Below are positions 1 through 8,093 of a stretch of 38,526 bases of DNA, piece by piece. Under the pieces are notes generated by a model. The model did not search any database. It worked only from the letters and a program-made list of their open reading frames with translations, and was not told where the DNA came from. A program made the position numbers and the translations under genes. The stretch lies in NCBI RefSeq assembly GCF_030272705.1, contig NZ_JARFYM010000045.1, forward strand, positions 1-38,526. The letters run 5' to 3'. How positions within the stretch are numbered: the stretch's first letter is position 1; each line of letters begins with the position of its first letter. Source of the DNA: Rhizobium mayense (GTDB lineage: Bacteria; Pseudomonadota; Alphaproteobacteria; Rhizobiales; Rhizobiaceae).

Positions 1-303
1 CAGGATCTTCGCCACCGCCAGCGGTTCGACGGCATCGTCGGTCTCGACCAGGATCGCCCGGTCGGCGCCCATGGCGAGGGCGGTGCGCAGCGTCTCTTCG
101 GCCTTGGCCGGACCGATCGAGACGACGACCACTTCCTCGGCCTTGCCGGCTTCCTTCAGCCGCAGCGCTTCTTCAACCGATATCTCGTCGAACGGGTTCA
201 TCGACATCTTCACATTCGCAAGCTCGACGCCCGTGCCATCCGGCTTCACACGTATCTTGACGTTGTAATCAACAACCCGCTTCACGGGGACGAGAATCTT
301 CAT
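1..303 (-). CDS. etfB: Electron transfer flavoprotein beta subunit, N-terminal part (cut by window edge)
   Basis: EtfB forms with EtfA the FAD/AMP-containing heterodimer that takes electrons from acyl-CoA dehydrogenases and passes them to ETF-ubiquinone oxidoreductase. The 101 codons in the window begin MKILVPVKRVVDYNVKIRV and continue through the NPFDEISVEEALRLKE and VVVVSIGPAKAEETLRTALAMGADRA stretches typical of the family. The gene runs off the left edge, so the C-terminal part, including the usual DLG-containing AMP-binding region, is not seen. It follows the 3-hydroxyacyl-CoA dehydrogenase gene by 12 bp in the same direction. It would be the electron acceptor for the glutaryl-CoA dehydrogenase of this operon. 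etfA probably lies just outside the window (inference). Confidence 0.93.
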   Translation of the reverse strand, partial: MKILVPVKRVVDYNVKIRVKPDGTGVELANVKMSMNPFDEISVEEALRLKEAGKAEEVVVVSIGPAKAEETLRTALAMGADRAILVETDDAVEPLAVAKIL

Positions 304-315
304 GGGTGCTTTTCC

Positions 316-1191
316 TTATCGTGTCGGGACCGGCGTTCCCGTCCTATAGTCATAGAATCCGCGGCCGGTTTTGCGCCCGAGCCACCCGGCCTCGACATAT
401 TTCACGAGAAGCGGGCAAGGACGGTATTTCGGGTTGGGGAGACCGTCATCAAGGACTTTCATGATGGCAAGGCAGGTATCAAGCCCGATGAAGTCGGCAA
501 GCTCCAGCGGCCCCATCGGATGATTGGCGCCGAGCCGCATGCTCTGATCGATATCGATGATCGATCCCACGCCCTCCTGAAGAACGGAGATAGCCTCGTT
601 GATCATCGGTATCAGGATGCGGTTGACGATGAAGCCCGGAAAATCGGCAGAACTGATGGCCGTCTTGTTCAATCGATCGACGACGCGTTTGATCGCATCG
701 AAGGTCTCCTGATTGGTGGCGATGCCGCGAATGAGCTCGACCAGTTGCATTTGGGGAACTGGGTTCATGAAATGCAGCCCCATAAATTTCTCGGGGCGAG
801 AGGAGGCGGATGCGAGACGAGTGATCGAGATCGACGAGGTATTCGATGTCAGGATCGTTTCCGGCGACAGTGACGGCGCCAGGTCCCAAAAGATCCTGCA
901 TTTGACTTCCTCGTTCTCCGAAGCGGCTTCGATAATAAGGTCGCACGTGCCGAGCTCGGCCAATGCGCCGGTCGTGCGGATCCGCAGGATGGCGTCCTTC
1001 TTGTCGGCTTCATCAAGCTTCCCGGCGGCGGCCCGACGCTCGATAGCCGAGACGATTTTTCCAAAACCTGCTTCGAGATTGCTCGGGTCCGCGTCCGTGA
1101 GCACGACGCGGAAGCCGGACAACGCAAGAACATGCGCAATGCCTCCACCCATTTGGCCGGCGCCAATGATGCCTACAGTCTGAATGGTCAT
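316..1191 (-). CDS. 3-hydroxybutyryl-CoA dehydrogenase
   Basis: NAD-dependent oxidation of 3-hydroxybutyryl-CoA to acetoacetyl-CoA. The 291-residue protein has the N-terminal Rossmann motif GIIGAGQMGGGIA (about 7-19). It also has the E-N-E and NTSS segments, the HFMNPVPQMQLVE active-site region with its His, and the C-terminal helical dimerisation domain with NHPMGPLELADFIGLD and GRKTGRGFYDY. Length and order match the stand-alone HbdA/PaaH type. It lies between a CoA-transferase gene (24 bp upstream) and etfB (12 bp downstream). Crotonyl-CoA made by the upstream glutaryl-CoA dehydrogenase would reach it after hydration by a crotonase that is not encoded in this window. The operon position, rather than the sequence, points to glutarate catabolism. 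Confidence 0.93.
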   Translation of the reverse strand: MTIQTVGIIGAGQMGGGIAHVLALSGFRVVLTDADPSNLEAGFGKIVSAIERRAAAGKLDEADKKDAILRIRTTGALAELGTCDLIIEAASENEEVKCRIFWDLAPSLSPETILTSNTSSISITRLASASSRPEKFMGLHFMNPVPQMQLVELIRGIATNQETFDAIKRVVDRLNKTAISSADFPGFIVNRILIPMINEAISVLQEGVGSIIDIDQSMRLGANHPMGPLELADFIGLDTCLAIMKVLDDGLPNPKYRPCPLLVKYVEAGWLGRKTGRGFYDYRTGTPVPTR

Positions 1192-1215
1192 GAACCTGCT
1201 TCCGTCGTTAATGAT

Positions 1216-2361
1216 TTAAACCCCCTGGCTCTCTCCCAGCCGAGGAGAGGCTTTTGCAAGCTCCAGCCGGCTTCGGGAAAAATGGAGTGGGCTTCGCAAG
1301 CCCGGAATGCCTTCCGGGTCGATACGAAGCTGGCGCGCTTCGATCTGCGGATCGGACACCGCTTCGCCCACGGTGTTGATCGGTCCGCCGGGAACGCCGG
1401 CTCGTTCGAGAGCGGCAATGAGCTCGGCCTTAGTGTGCCGCGCAGTTTCCGCGGCAAGCCGGTCGGAAAGAAGCTTGCGATTGGCGACGCGCGCGGCATT
1501 CGTGGAGAATCGCTCGTCCGAGGCGAGGCCAGCCGTGCCAAGGACGGCGCAAAGGCTCGAAAACTGTCGGTCATTTCCGCAGGCGATGATGACGTGGCCA
1601 TCCAGGGCAGGAAACACCTGATAGGGTACGATGTTTGGATGGGCATTTCCGAGGCGTCGAGGCGCGCGTCCGGCCGCAAAATAATTCATCGCCTGGTTGG
1701 CCAGGACAGCGACACCGGTATCGAGGAGGGCTAGATCGATATGCTGGCCAAGGCCCGATCGCTGCCGCTCGGCCAATGCTGCCTGAATGCCGATCACTCC
1801 ATAAAGCCCGGTGAGGATGTCGATCCAAGCGACGCCGACTTTCTGTGGTTCGCCATCCGGGTCACCGGTAAGGTCCATGATTCCGCACATGCCCTGGATG
1901 AGGAAATCATAGCCAGGCTGGTGCGCCCGAGGCCCGTTCTGGCCGAAACCGGTCACCGATGCATAGACGATGCAAGGATTGATCGCGGCGACACTGGCAT
2001 AGTCGAGACCGAATTTCGCCAGTCCGCCCACCTTGAAATTTTCGACGACCACGTCGGCTTCGCCGATCAGCTCCTTGAGACGCGCCAGATCTTCAGGGCG
2101 GGCAAAGTCACAGATGACGGAGCGTTTGCCACGGTTGGTGGCATGGAAATAGGCGGCCACGTTTTCGCTTCGCTCGCTCTCATCTGAACGATCGATAAAG
2201 GGCGGCCCCCAGCTGCGCGTATCGTCTCCGCCTGGCGCTTCGACCTTGATAACGTCAGCCCCGAGATCCGACAGGGTCTGACCAATCCATGGGCCGGCGA
2301 GAATTCGGGCGAGCTCGATGACCTTCAAGCCGGCGAGCGGCGTTCCGCAATCCGGTTCCAT
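1216..2361 (-). CDS. CaiB/BaiF family (class III) CoA-transferase, probably glutarate CoA-transferase
   Basis: Class III CoA-transferases move CoA from an acyl-CoA such as succinyl-CoA to a free carboxylic acid through an aspartyl-CoA mixed anhydride. The 381 residues start with PLAGLKVIELARILAGPWIGQTLSDLGADVIKVE and contain TRSWGPPF, NRGKRS and the GYDFLIQGMCGIMDLTG region; the Asp of the last segment is expected to be the nucleophile. The start codon overlaps the glutaryl-CoA dehydrogenase stop by 1 bp, so the two are translationally coupled. The gcdH neighbour makes glutarate (SUGCT-like) the likely acceptor. That substrate is an inference from context; the fold assignment is firm. Confidence 0.9.
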   Translation of the reverse strand: MEPDCGTPLAGLKVIELARILAGPWIGQTLSDLGADVIKVEAPGGDDTRSWGPPFIDRSDESERSENVAAYFHATNRGKRSVICDFARPEDLARLKELIGEADVVVENFKVGGLAKFGLDYASVAAINPCIVYASVTGFGQNGPRAHQPGYDFLIQGMCGIMDLTGDPDGEPQKVGVAWIDILTGLYGVIGIQAALAERQRSGLGQHIDLALLDTGVAVLANQAMNYFAAGRAPRRLGNAHPNIVPYQVFPALDGHVIIACGNDRQFSSLCAVLGTAGLASDERFSTNAARVANRKLLSDRLAAETARHTKAELIAALERAGVPGGPINTVGEAVSDPQIEARQLRIDPEGIPGLRSPLHFSRSRLELAKASPRLGESQGV

Positions 2362-3584
2362 CAGCAGAACGCCTGCAGGCCGGTTTGTGCGCGGCCTAGA
2401 ATGAGGGCATGGACATCATGCGTGCCTTCGTACGTATTGACGGTCTCGAGATTCTGGGAATGACGCATGACGTGGTATTCGATCTGGATACCATTACCAC
2501 CGTGCATGTCGCGGGCAGCCCGGGCGATGTCCAGCGCCTTGCCGCAGTTGTTACGCTTGACGATGGAGATCATTTCCGGCGCCATCTTGCGTTGGTCCAT
2601 CAGTTGGCCGACGCGCAAGCTTGCCTGCAGGCCAAGCGCGATCTCGGTCTGCATGTCGGCGAGCTTCTTCTGGTAGAGCTGCGTGCCGGCGAGCGGTTTG
2701 CCGAACTGCTTTCTGTCGAGGCCGTATTGGCGGGCGCGGAACCAGCAATCCTCGGCTGCTCCCATGACGCCCCAGGAAATGCCATAACGGGCGCGATTGA
2801 GGCAGCCGAAGGGTCCTTTAAGACCTGAGACGCCAGGCAGCAGCGCATCTTCGCCGACTTCGACACCGTCGAGCACGATCTCGCCGGTGATCGAGGCGCG
2901 CAGCGAGAGCTTGCCACCGATCTTCGGTGCAGAGAGGCCCTTCATGCCCTTTTCGAGCACGAAACCGCGGATTTCATTGTTATGGGCTTCCGACTTCGCC
3001 CAGACGACGAAGACATCGGCGATCGGCGCGTTGGAGATCCACATCTTGGATCCGCGCAGGCGATAGCCACCTTCGATCTTTTCGGCCCGGGTCTTCATGC
3101 CGCCCGGATCCGAGCCGGCGTCCGGCTCGGTCAGGCCGAAACAGCCGATCAGCTCGCCGGAAACGAGGCCCGGCAGATATTTCTTCTTCTGCTCGTCGGT
3201 GCCGTAAGCGTAGATCGGGTAGATGACCAGCGAGGACTGAACGCTCATCATGGAGCGGTATCCGGAATCGATACGCTCGACTTCGCGCGCAACAAGCCCG
3301 TAGGCGACATAGCTCGCGCCGGCTGCGCCGTAATCCTCGGGAAGGGTGATGCCGAGGAGCCCCGCCTTGCCCATTAGGCGAAACAGCGCTGGATCGGTCC
3401 GTTCCTCCAGATAAGCCTCTTGTACGCGCGGCTGCAATTCGGCTTTTGCGAAGGACGCGGCCGCCTCCCGGATCATCCGCTCGTCATCGGAAAGCTGTCC
3501 GTCAAGCAGGAAAGGATCATGCCATACAAAGCTTTCGTGACGTTCAGAAGCGGCAGTATGTTGGCTGGACAAGGCGGTCTCCAT
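2361..3584 (-). CDS. gcdH: Glutaryl-CoA dehydrogenase (acyl-CoA dehydrogenase family)
   Basis: FAD-dependent oxidative decarboxylation of glutaryl-CoA to crotonyl-CoA, with electrons going to ETF. The 407 residues have the acyl-CoA dehydrogenase domains in order. The GYRSMMSVQSSLV segment carries the Arg characteristic of glutaryl-CoA dehydrogenases. The FAD-binding CFGLTEPDAGSDP, MWISNAPIADVFVVWAK and DMHGGNGI segments are present, as is TYEGTHDVHALILGRAQTG with the catalytic Glu at about residue 386. It is first of the four structural genes here (gcdH, CoA-transferase, hydroxyacyl-CoA dehydrogenase, etfB). A LysR gene in the same direction ends about 100 bp upstream, and a T-N11-A palindrome lies in that gap. 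Confidence 0.93.
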   Translation of the reverse strand: METALSSQHTAASERHESFVWHDPFLLDGQLSDDERMIREAAASFAKAELQPRVQEAYLEERTDPALFRLMGKAGLLGITLPEDYGAAGASYVAYGLVAREVERIDSGYRSMMSVQSSLVIYPIYAYGTDEQKKKYLPGLVSGELIGCFGLTEPDAGSDPGGMKTRAEKIEGGYRLRGSKMWISNAPIADVFVVWAKSEAHNNEIRGFVLEKGMKGLSAPKIGGKLSLRASITGEIVLDGVEVGEDALLPGVSGLKGPFGCLNRARYGISWGVMGAAEDCWFRARQYGLDRKQFGKPLAGTQLYQKKLADMQTEIALGLQASLRVGQLMDQRKMAPEMISIVKRNNCGKALDIARAARDMHGGNGIQIEYHVMRHSQNLETVNTYEGTHDVHALILGRAQTGLQAFC

Positions 3585-3655
3585 CAGCGTGAAGTCATGG
3601 GACCGAAATTAGGGCAATCCGCGATCATCTAAAAACGACATATGGCGCTATGATC

Positions 3656-3670
3656 ATTCATAGAATGAAT
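3656..3670. promoter_or_regulatory. Putative LysR-type operator in front of gcdH
   Basis: ATTCAT-AGA-ATGAAT is a perfect palindrome with 6-bp arms and a 3-bp spacer. It fits the LysR T-N11-A rule (T at 3657, A at 3669). It lies about 72 bp upstream of the gcdH start and just downstream of the neighbouring LysR gene. A second T-N11-A palindrome sits in front of that LysR gene (4592-4606). Binding by this regulator is inferred. Confidence 0.45.
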
Positions 3671-3686
3671 ATATTGTTATCCGAAC

Positions 3687-4583
3687 TTACACGCTCGGGG
3701 ACTCTATCTCGGCCTTCAGCCAGGTGCGGAACGCTTCGAGCGGCGGATATTTCTCCCGGGATATCGGCCAGACGAGCCAATAGTGACCGGTTCCAATGAC
3801 GGAGCGCTGGAAAATCGGGACGAGCCGTTTTTCGCGAATCTCGACATCCGCCAGATAGTCGGGCAGCAAGGCCACGCCGAGACCGGAAATCGCCGCCTGC
3901 GTCATGGTTGCGAATTGATCGAAAAGCATGCCGGTGATGGGCGGCGCTTCGTGCCCTTGGCCTTTGAACCAACACGTCCAGGCCGTTGTTCTGGTCTCAA
4001 GCTGAAGGAGCGGCAATTGTCCGAGATCATCGACGGTTTTGATGCTGCGGCTTTCCAGGAGCGCCGGTGAAACACAGGCCGTCAGCCGTTCTTCGAAAAG
4101 TTCGAGATGGCCGGCGTCCCGCCAATCGTCTTCCCCAAAATGGATCGCGGCATCGAAACTTTCAGCGGCAAAGTTGAAGCGCTTCAGACGCGTCGACAAG
4201 TTGATCGTAATTCCGGGATTCTGATTGAGAAACCTCCCGAGGCGCGGGGCGAGCCAGCGGGTTCCGAATGCCGGCAAGATCGCAATCGATAGCGTTCCGC
4301 CGCCGGGATTGGCGGAAAATGTCATGCTGCTGCGCTGGATCAGGTCCAAGGCCCGGCTGACATCGCGGCCATAAGCCTGGGCGGCGACCGTCGGTATCAA
4401 TCGCTTTCGCTGCCGTTCAAACAGTGGTCTGCCCAGTTGCTCCTCCAGATTCTGGATGAGGCGGCTGACCGTGCTTTGTGTCAGATCGAGCTCGCGCGCA
4501 GCCCCTGCAGTCGAGCCGGTGCGTAAAACGGCTTCAAAGGCTGCAAGCAGGCTCACGGAAGGGATAAATCGCCTTGGCCTCAT
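3687..4583 (-). CDS. LysR-family (GcvA-like) regulator of the glutarate genes
   Basis: A 298-residue LysR-type transcriptional regulator. The N-terminal winged helix-turn-helix (about 8-66) includes LLAAFEAVLRTGSTAGAARELDLTQSTVSRLIQNLEEQLGRPLF. A periplasmic-binding-protein-like effector domain follows from about residue 90, with the GcvA-like segments GVALLPDYLADVEI and YWLVWP near the end. The gene is co-directional with and directly upstream of gcdH, so it probably controls glutarate use (GcdR-like role, inferred). T-N11-A palindromes lie both 9 bp before its own start and in front of gcdH, which would allow autoregulation and operon control. Confidence 0.88.
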   Translation of the reverse strand: MRPRRFIPSVSLLAAFEAVLRTGSTAGAARELDLTQSTVSRLIQNLEEQLGRPLFERQRKRLIPTVAAQAYGRDVSRALDLIQRSSMTFSANPGGGTLSIAILPAFGTRWLAPRLGRFLNQNPGITINLSTRLKRFNFAAESFDAAIHFGEDDWRDAGHLELFEERLTACVSPALLESRSIKTVDDLGQLPLLQLETRTTAWTCWFKGQGHEAPPITGMLFDQFATMTQAAISGLGVALLPDYLADVEIREKRLVPIFQRSVIGTGHYWLVWPISREKYPPLEAFRTWLKAEIESPSV

Positions 4584-4591
4584 GGTTTCAT

Positions 4592-4606
4592 ATGCGTTTT
4601 ATGCAT
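4592..4606. promoter_or_regulatory. Putative LysR autoregulatory site
   Basis: ATGC-gttttat-GCAT is a 15-bp palindrome with the T-N11-A spacing (T at 4593, A at 4605). It lies 9 bp upstream of the LysR start codon, where bound protein would block its own expression. The arms are short, so chance occurrence cannot be excluded. Confidence 0.3.
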
Positions 4607-4670
4607 CAATAGGACACCATCGATAACGCGTCAGAATTACCAAAACAACTGTCCATATCGCATTCATCGC

Positions 4671-5399
4671 CTATTTGGGCCGGTCATCCCGAAACGCATC
4701 ATCCTCGTAATTTACGTTGCAAACCGGCTGACCCAACGATACCGTTCGGCAGGACCCGATCGCCTTGATCAATGTGGCCTTGCGTGTCTGTGGTGCCGGG
4801 TAGGCGCGGCGGCTATGGGTAAGGCCGAGCCCCACGAGGCTTTCGGCCAGTTTCACCGCAAGCGGCAGCGGATCGATGATCGATACATTCACCCTATCGA
4901 ATTTGGCGTTGCGCGCTTCGCCGGCCAGAACCAGTACCTCGGCGTCGGCTGTCAGAGCGACCATGTCGGTCTTTGGTGTCAGCAGATGAATGCCTGCGCA
5001 TTGGGCATCGAGCGCGTATTCATGGACGATCTTTTTGATGCGCACATAGTCACGCTCGGTCGAAACCACGCTGAAGCGCGTGCCGAGTGTCAGCGCATGC
5101 AATAGGGCGGCGCGGCCGGCGGTAACCACGGGAATATCCAGGAGCGAACGCAGGGCATTGGCGCCGTAGTCGCCGAAATCGGCAAGGCAAACGGCATCAA
5201 AACCGTCTGCTTGTGCATGCTGTCCAGCGGCAATGACGGCGAGATCAGCGAGTGTCCAGTCATGCGCGCCGATTGGCGGGCACGACACATAGGCGACGCG
5301 GCGATGGATGATTTCGGTGTCGGGGTCAGCCGCGCCGGCGGGAATGACCTTTTCCGGCAGGTCGATATCGGCAGGAGAGAGAAATAGAATACGGGTCAT
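4671..5399 (-). CDS. Asp/Glu/hydantoin-racemase-fold protein A lacking both catalytic cysteines
   Basis: The 242-residue protein has the two-domain fold signature of the Asp/Glu/hydantoin racemase and maleate isomerase superfamily. It shows an N-terminal strand TRILFLSPADI, then GFDAVCLADFGDYGANALRSLLDIPVV, then LHALTLGTRFSVVS, IDPLPLAVKLAESLV and THSRRAYPAP. Aligned by eye with hydantoin racemases, the first catalytic Cys position is Asp74 and the second region (VLVLAGEA, about 155-162) has no Cys. A two-cysteine racemase mechanism is therefore unlikely. The start has a good GAGGAGG ribosome site that overlaps the stop of the upstream paralogue. It is the last gene of the GntR-headed operon. 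Residues after about 215 look like an unrelated tail. The substrate is unknown. Confidence 0.8.
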   Translation of the reverse strand: MTRILFLSPADIDLPEKVIPAGAADPDTEIIHRRVAYVSCPPIGAHDWTLADLAVIAAGQHAQADGFDAVCLADFGDYGANALRSLLDIPVVTAGRAALLHALTLGTRFSVVSTERDYVRIKKIVHEYALDAQCAGIHLLTPKTDMVALTADAEVLVLAGEARNAKFDRVNVSIIDPLPLAVKLAESLVGLGLTHSRRAYPAPQTRKATLIKAIGSCRTVSLGQPVCNVNYEDDAFRDDRPK

Positions 5400-5411
5400 G
5401 TTGAAACCTCC

Positions 5412-6170
5412 TCAAAGCCCAGCGGCAATCCGGCCCATTTCGGCCAGCCTTTCGGCCGCGACATGCGAAGGCGCGGGATAGGAAACCCGGCTATGCGCCA
5501 GCTTCAGCTTGATCGCCGCGTCGGCAAGGCGATAGGTCAAAGGGCCGGGATTGATGATCGGGACTGGAAGACGTTCGGCGAGGTAGGCGTGGGCTTCGTG
5601 CATCGTGGTCGAGCCAAGGATGATCACGTCGGCGCCGTCTTCTTCGACGCAACGCATCGCGGCTTCTTGGAGCGCCGGGAAAAACTCGTCTTCCTTGCCG
5701 GCAAGGAGGCTCTGGTTGTTCGGTTGCAGGCCGGCCGAACGCAGCGAAGCGCATTTGTGCTGCAGGCCGAGCTCGGCGAGCGTCTTGGTATAGAGGTGCC
5801 GCCAGCGATCCCACATGGCGAGGATCGAGAATTTCTCGCCCAGTGTCAGCGCCGACAGCATTGAATGACGGCCAGGGCCGATCACTGGAATATCGAGAAC
5901 CGAGCGAAGCGCCGACATGCCGGAATCGCTCATCGTGTCGATGCAGACCGCGTCATAACCATCGGCCTGTGCCTGCAGGCCGGCCTCGAGAATGCCGACA
6001 TCGGCGAGCACCGAATCCTGCTGGCTGACATAGTTGACCGGCGCGATCCGCACTGGCCTGAAATCGAACTCGATGCCTTCGCCGAGCCGCACCGCGTTGA
6101 GTTGCGCCTTGCGCTTCGAAAGATTGTCGTCATCCATCGGGAAGGGGACGATCACAAGAACCTTGGCCAA
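5412..6170 (-). CDS. Asp/Glu/hydantoin-racemase-fold protein B lacking both catalytic cysteines
   Basis: Paralogue of the following gene, about 252 residues from a TTG start at 6170. This start is chosen because GGAGG lies 8 nt before it and because the protein then begins AKVLVIVPFPM like its family. An upstream in-frame ATG at 6206 would overlap the flavoprotein gene. Family motifs are GYDAVCIDTMSDSGMSALRSVLDIPVIGPG, LTLGEKFSIL, ADVIILGSTTMHEAHAYL and PVPIINPGPLTYRLADAAIKL. The two positions that hold catalytic Cys in racemases and maleate isomerases are Thr (about residue 79, IDTMSD) and Ser (about 187, ILGST). It may be an isomerase, lyase or decarboxylase using other residues, or a non-catalytic partner of protein A. 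Confidence 0.8.
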   Translation of the reverse strand: MAKVLVIVPFPMDDDNLSKRKAQLNAVRLGEGIEFDFRPVRIAPVNYVSQQDSVLADVGILEAGLQAQADGYDAVCIDTMSDSGMSALRSVLDIPVIGPGRHSMLSALTLGEKFSILAMWDRWRHLYTKTLAELGLQHKCASLRSAGLQPNNQSLLAGKEDEFFPALQEAAMRCVEEDGADVIILGSTTMHEAHAYLAERLPVPIINPGPLTYRLADAAIKLKLAHSRVSYPAPSHVAAERLAEMGRIAAGL

Positions 6171-6186
6171 ATTCAAATCCTCCGGA

Positions 6187-7584
6187 TTATTTCTGTTCGG
6201 TCGCATGGCGTAACAAAGCTGCCGCACCGTCTCCGGCAAAACGCCCGAGCACTACGGCCGTCAACAGGCCATTGCCGCCAAGATAGCCGTCAGATGCCGG
6301 TCCCGAGAGGCCGCGCGCGGCACCGCCGGCGGCAAAGAGATTGGGGAGCGCTGAACCATCCGGGCGCAGAACGCGCGCCGATCTATCGATCATCAGTCCG
6401 CCCTGTGTATGAAAAAGCGCGCCACGCACCCTGACCGCGAGGAAAGGAGCATTCAACGCCGATACGTCGGTGAAGTCCCGGCCGAACGGATCGACCGTGA
6501 CGCCGTCGATTGCCGCGAAAACCTGATCGAAACTTGCCTGCAGCGCCTGCGACGGCACGCCGATCTTGCCGGCGAGTTCGGCGACGGTGTCGGCCTGCAC
6601 CACCGCGCCGCTTTCGAGCACGCGATGATAATCCTGGAAGGTCAGCGCCGGCTCCTCGCAGCGCTTGTCGTAGATGGTCCAGGCGGTGCCGCCGGGCTGG
6701 CCGAGCACCTCGGAGGCCTGTTCCGAATAACCGCTCATCTCGTTCGAGAAACGCCGACCCGTCGAATTCACCTGAAAGCCGCCGCGGATGACGAGTGCCC
6801 AGGTAACAGGCAGGTCAGGCCCGTCTGCGACGCAATGGCCCTGGTATCCGCCGAGATCGGCGGTTGCGGCTCCGAGCGTTTCACCCCAGCGAAGCGCATC
6901 GCCCGTCGAGCCGTGATGACCGCAATAAACGGCATTGGCCATGCCGGGGATATGCCGAGCGACGAGCGAGGCGTCCGCACCATAGCCGCCTGTTGCCAGC
7001 ACGACCGCGCCTGCGCCGATCACCTTGTCTTCACCGTTTTGGTTATAACAGACAGCTTCCACGCCGCCGCCTTCCACGGCGCGCAGCCGCTGGACAAGTG
7101 CACCGGTGACGATCCGCGTGCCCGCAGCCTCGGCGGCTCTGATAAGGCTGGCCTCCATCTCGGTGCCGGTGCGGCTCTTCGGAACATGATAGCGGTGGCG
7201 GGCATGACCGGGATAAAGAATGTCGTCGAGCAGTTCAAAATGCACGCCGTGCCGGTCATGCAGCCATTCGACCGCCGGGCCGGAGGCTTCTGCAATCGCA
7301 CGGGCGAGATGCTCGTCGGTCTTATCCTTCGCCTTCTTCATGATGTCGGCGAGGAAGAGTTCCGGCGTGTCCTCGATACCCTTCTGTCGCTGGAAGCGGG
7401 TGCCGGCGCCGGGCAGCATGCCGAGCGTCAGCGCGGTATTGCCGGCGGGCTCCTCATCGCGCTCCAGCACGATGACGGACAGGCCCGCTTCACGCGCCGC
7501 AAGTGCCGCGCAAAGGCCTGCGGCACCCGCGCCGATGATGACGACATCCGCCCTTTCGCCAGGGGTGTCCTTTGGCGAAATCAT
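6187..7584 (-). CDS. Fumarate-reductase/ketosteroid-dehydrogenase-like FAD protein 1
   Basis: A 465-residue FAD-binding protein of the fumarate reductase/succinate dehydrogenase flavoprotein family, with no haem or iron-sulfur domain. The FAD Rossmann motif GAGAAG is at 18-23 and LATGGYGAD at 196-204. GGFQVNSTGRRFSNE (268-282) carries the Arg equivalent to the proton-donor Arg of fumarate reductases. FHTQGG (391-396) carries the His, and YLGGNGLLTAV is the C-terminal FAD site. The substrate-carboxylate Arg of fumarate reductases (ANRLGGN) is replaced by Tyr434, so the substrate is probably not fumarate. The ATG overlaps the tautomerase stop by 4 bp. A clear full-length paralogue is encoded at 23564-24952. 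It probably oxidises or reduces a C=C bond next to a carbonyl in the pathway. Confidence 0.88.
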   Translation of the reverse strand: MISPKDTPGERADVVIIGAGAAGLCAALAAREAGLSVIVLERDEEPAGNTALTLGMLPGAGTRFQRQKGIEDTPELFLADIMKKAKDKTDEHLARAIAEASGPAVEWLHDRHGVHFELLDDILYPGHARHRYHVPKSRTGTEMEASLIRAAEAAGTRIVTGALVQRLRAVEGGGVEAVCYNQNGEDKVIGAGAVVLATGGYGADASLVARHIPGMANAVYCGHHGSTGDALRWGETLGAATADLGGYQGHCVADGPDLPVTWALVIRGGFQVNSTGRRFSNEMSGYSEQASEVLGQPGGTAWTIYDKRCEEPALTFQDYHRVLESGAVVQADTVAELAGKIGVPSQALQASFDQVFAAIDGVTVDPFGRDFTDVSALNAPFLAVRVRGALFHTQGGLMIDRSARVLRPDGSALPNLFAAGGAARGLSGPASDGYLGGNGLLTAVVLGRFAGDGAAALLRHATEQK

Positions 7585-8072
7585 TGGGCGATCCAGATCG
7601 CATAAGCCGAGATCAGTCTGCCGGAAATCGTGAAGCGTTCGATGAAACGGGCCGCACCGGCTGTTCCTTCGGCAAACACCAGCACATCCTCGTCATTGAC
7701 GGATTCGTCGAAGCGCAGGTAGGCGCGGCCGGCGGCGGATTTCATCATGGCGGCGAGGTCGACTGAGGCTCCCCTGGCGTCCGTGGCCGCGAATTCCGGC
7801 GTCAGCAGCGCCGCGGCCTTTCCCTGATCTCCTTCCGAGAGAGCCTTCGCAAAGGCGGAGACAACATCTGCTGCCGGCGGCAACGGCGGACCGGGCACGC
7901 GGGGAATGCCGCCGCGTGCATAAGAGCTTGGGCTCACTTCGCGGATGACAGTGATCGTGCCTTCGGGCACTGCCGCGATCACTGAGCGCACGACCCTTGC
8001 CATGCCCTTCATGAGACGCGTCTTGGTTTCCGCATCATATCCTTCGATCAGCGTTGTCTCGATGACAGGCAT
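7581..8072 (-). CDS. 4-oxalocrotonate tautomerase-like domain fused to an NTF2/SnoaL-like domain
   Basis: The 163-residue protein has two parts. Residues 1-60 resemble the 4-oxalocrotonate tautomerase family, with the Met-Pro start that would expose the catalytic N-terminal proline, then VIETTLIEGYDAETKTRLM and the VIREVSPSSYARGG end. The canonical Arg after the EG turn is Tyr. Residues about 65-162 resemble an NTF2/SnoaL-like domain (VVSAFAKALSEGD, LLTPEFAATD and an aromatic-rich C-terminal strand). Such domains serve in small isomerases, hydrolases and cyclases. The fusion suggests two consecutive proton-transfer or ring steps, or an oligomerisation role. The gene sits between the isochorismatase-fold gene (21 bp upstream) and the flavoprotein gene (4-bp overlap). 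Confidence 0.7.
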   Translation of the reverse strand: MPVIETTLIEGYDAETKTRLMKGMARVVRSVIAAVPEGTITVIREVSPSSYARGGIPRVPGPPLPPAADVVSAFAKALSEGDQGKAAALLTPEFAATDARGASVDLAAMMKSAAGRAYLRFDESVNDEDVLVFAEGTAGAARFIERFTISGRLISAYAIWIAQ

Positions 8073-8093
8073 GATGTCCTCCGATTGTTCGAT

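Noticed and set aside
4671..6170. Naming the two proteins hydantoin racemases that serve a hydantoin-to-amino-acid pathway
   Set aside because: The two catalytic cysteines are missing and there is no D-hydantoinase or carbamoylase gene in the cluster.
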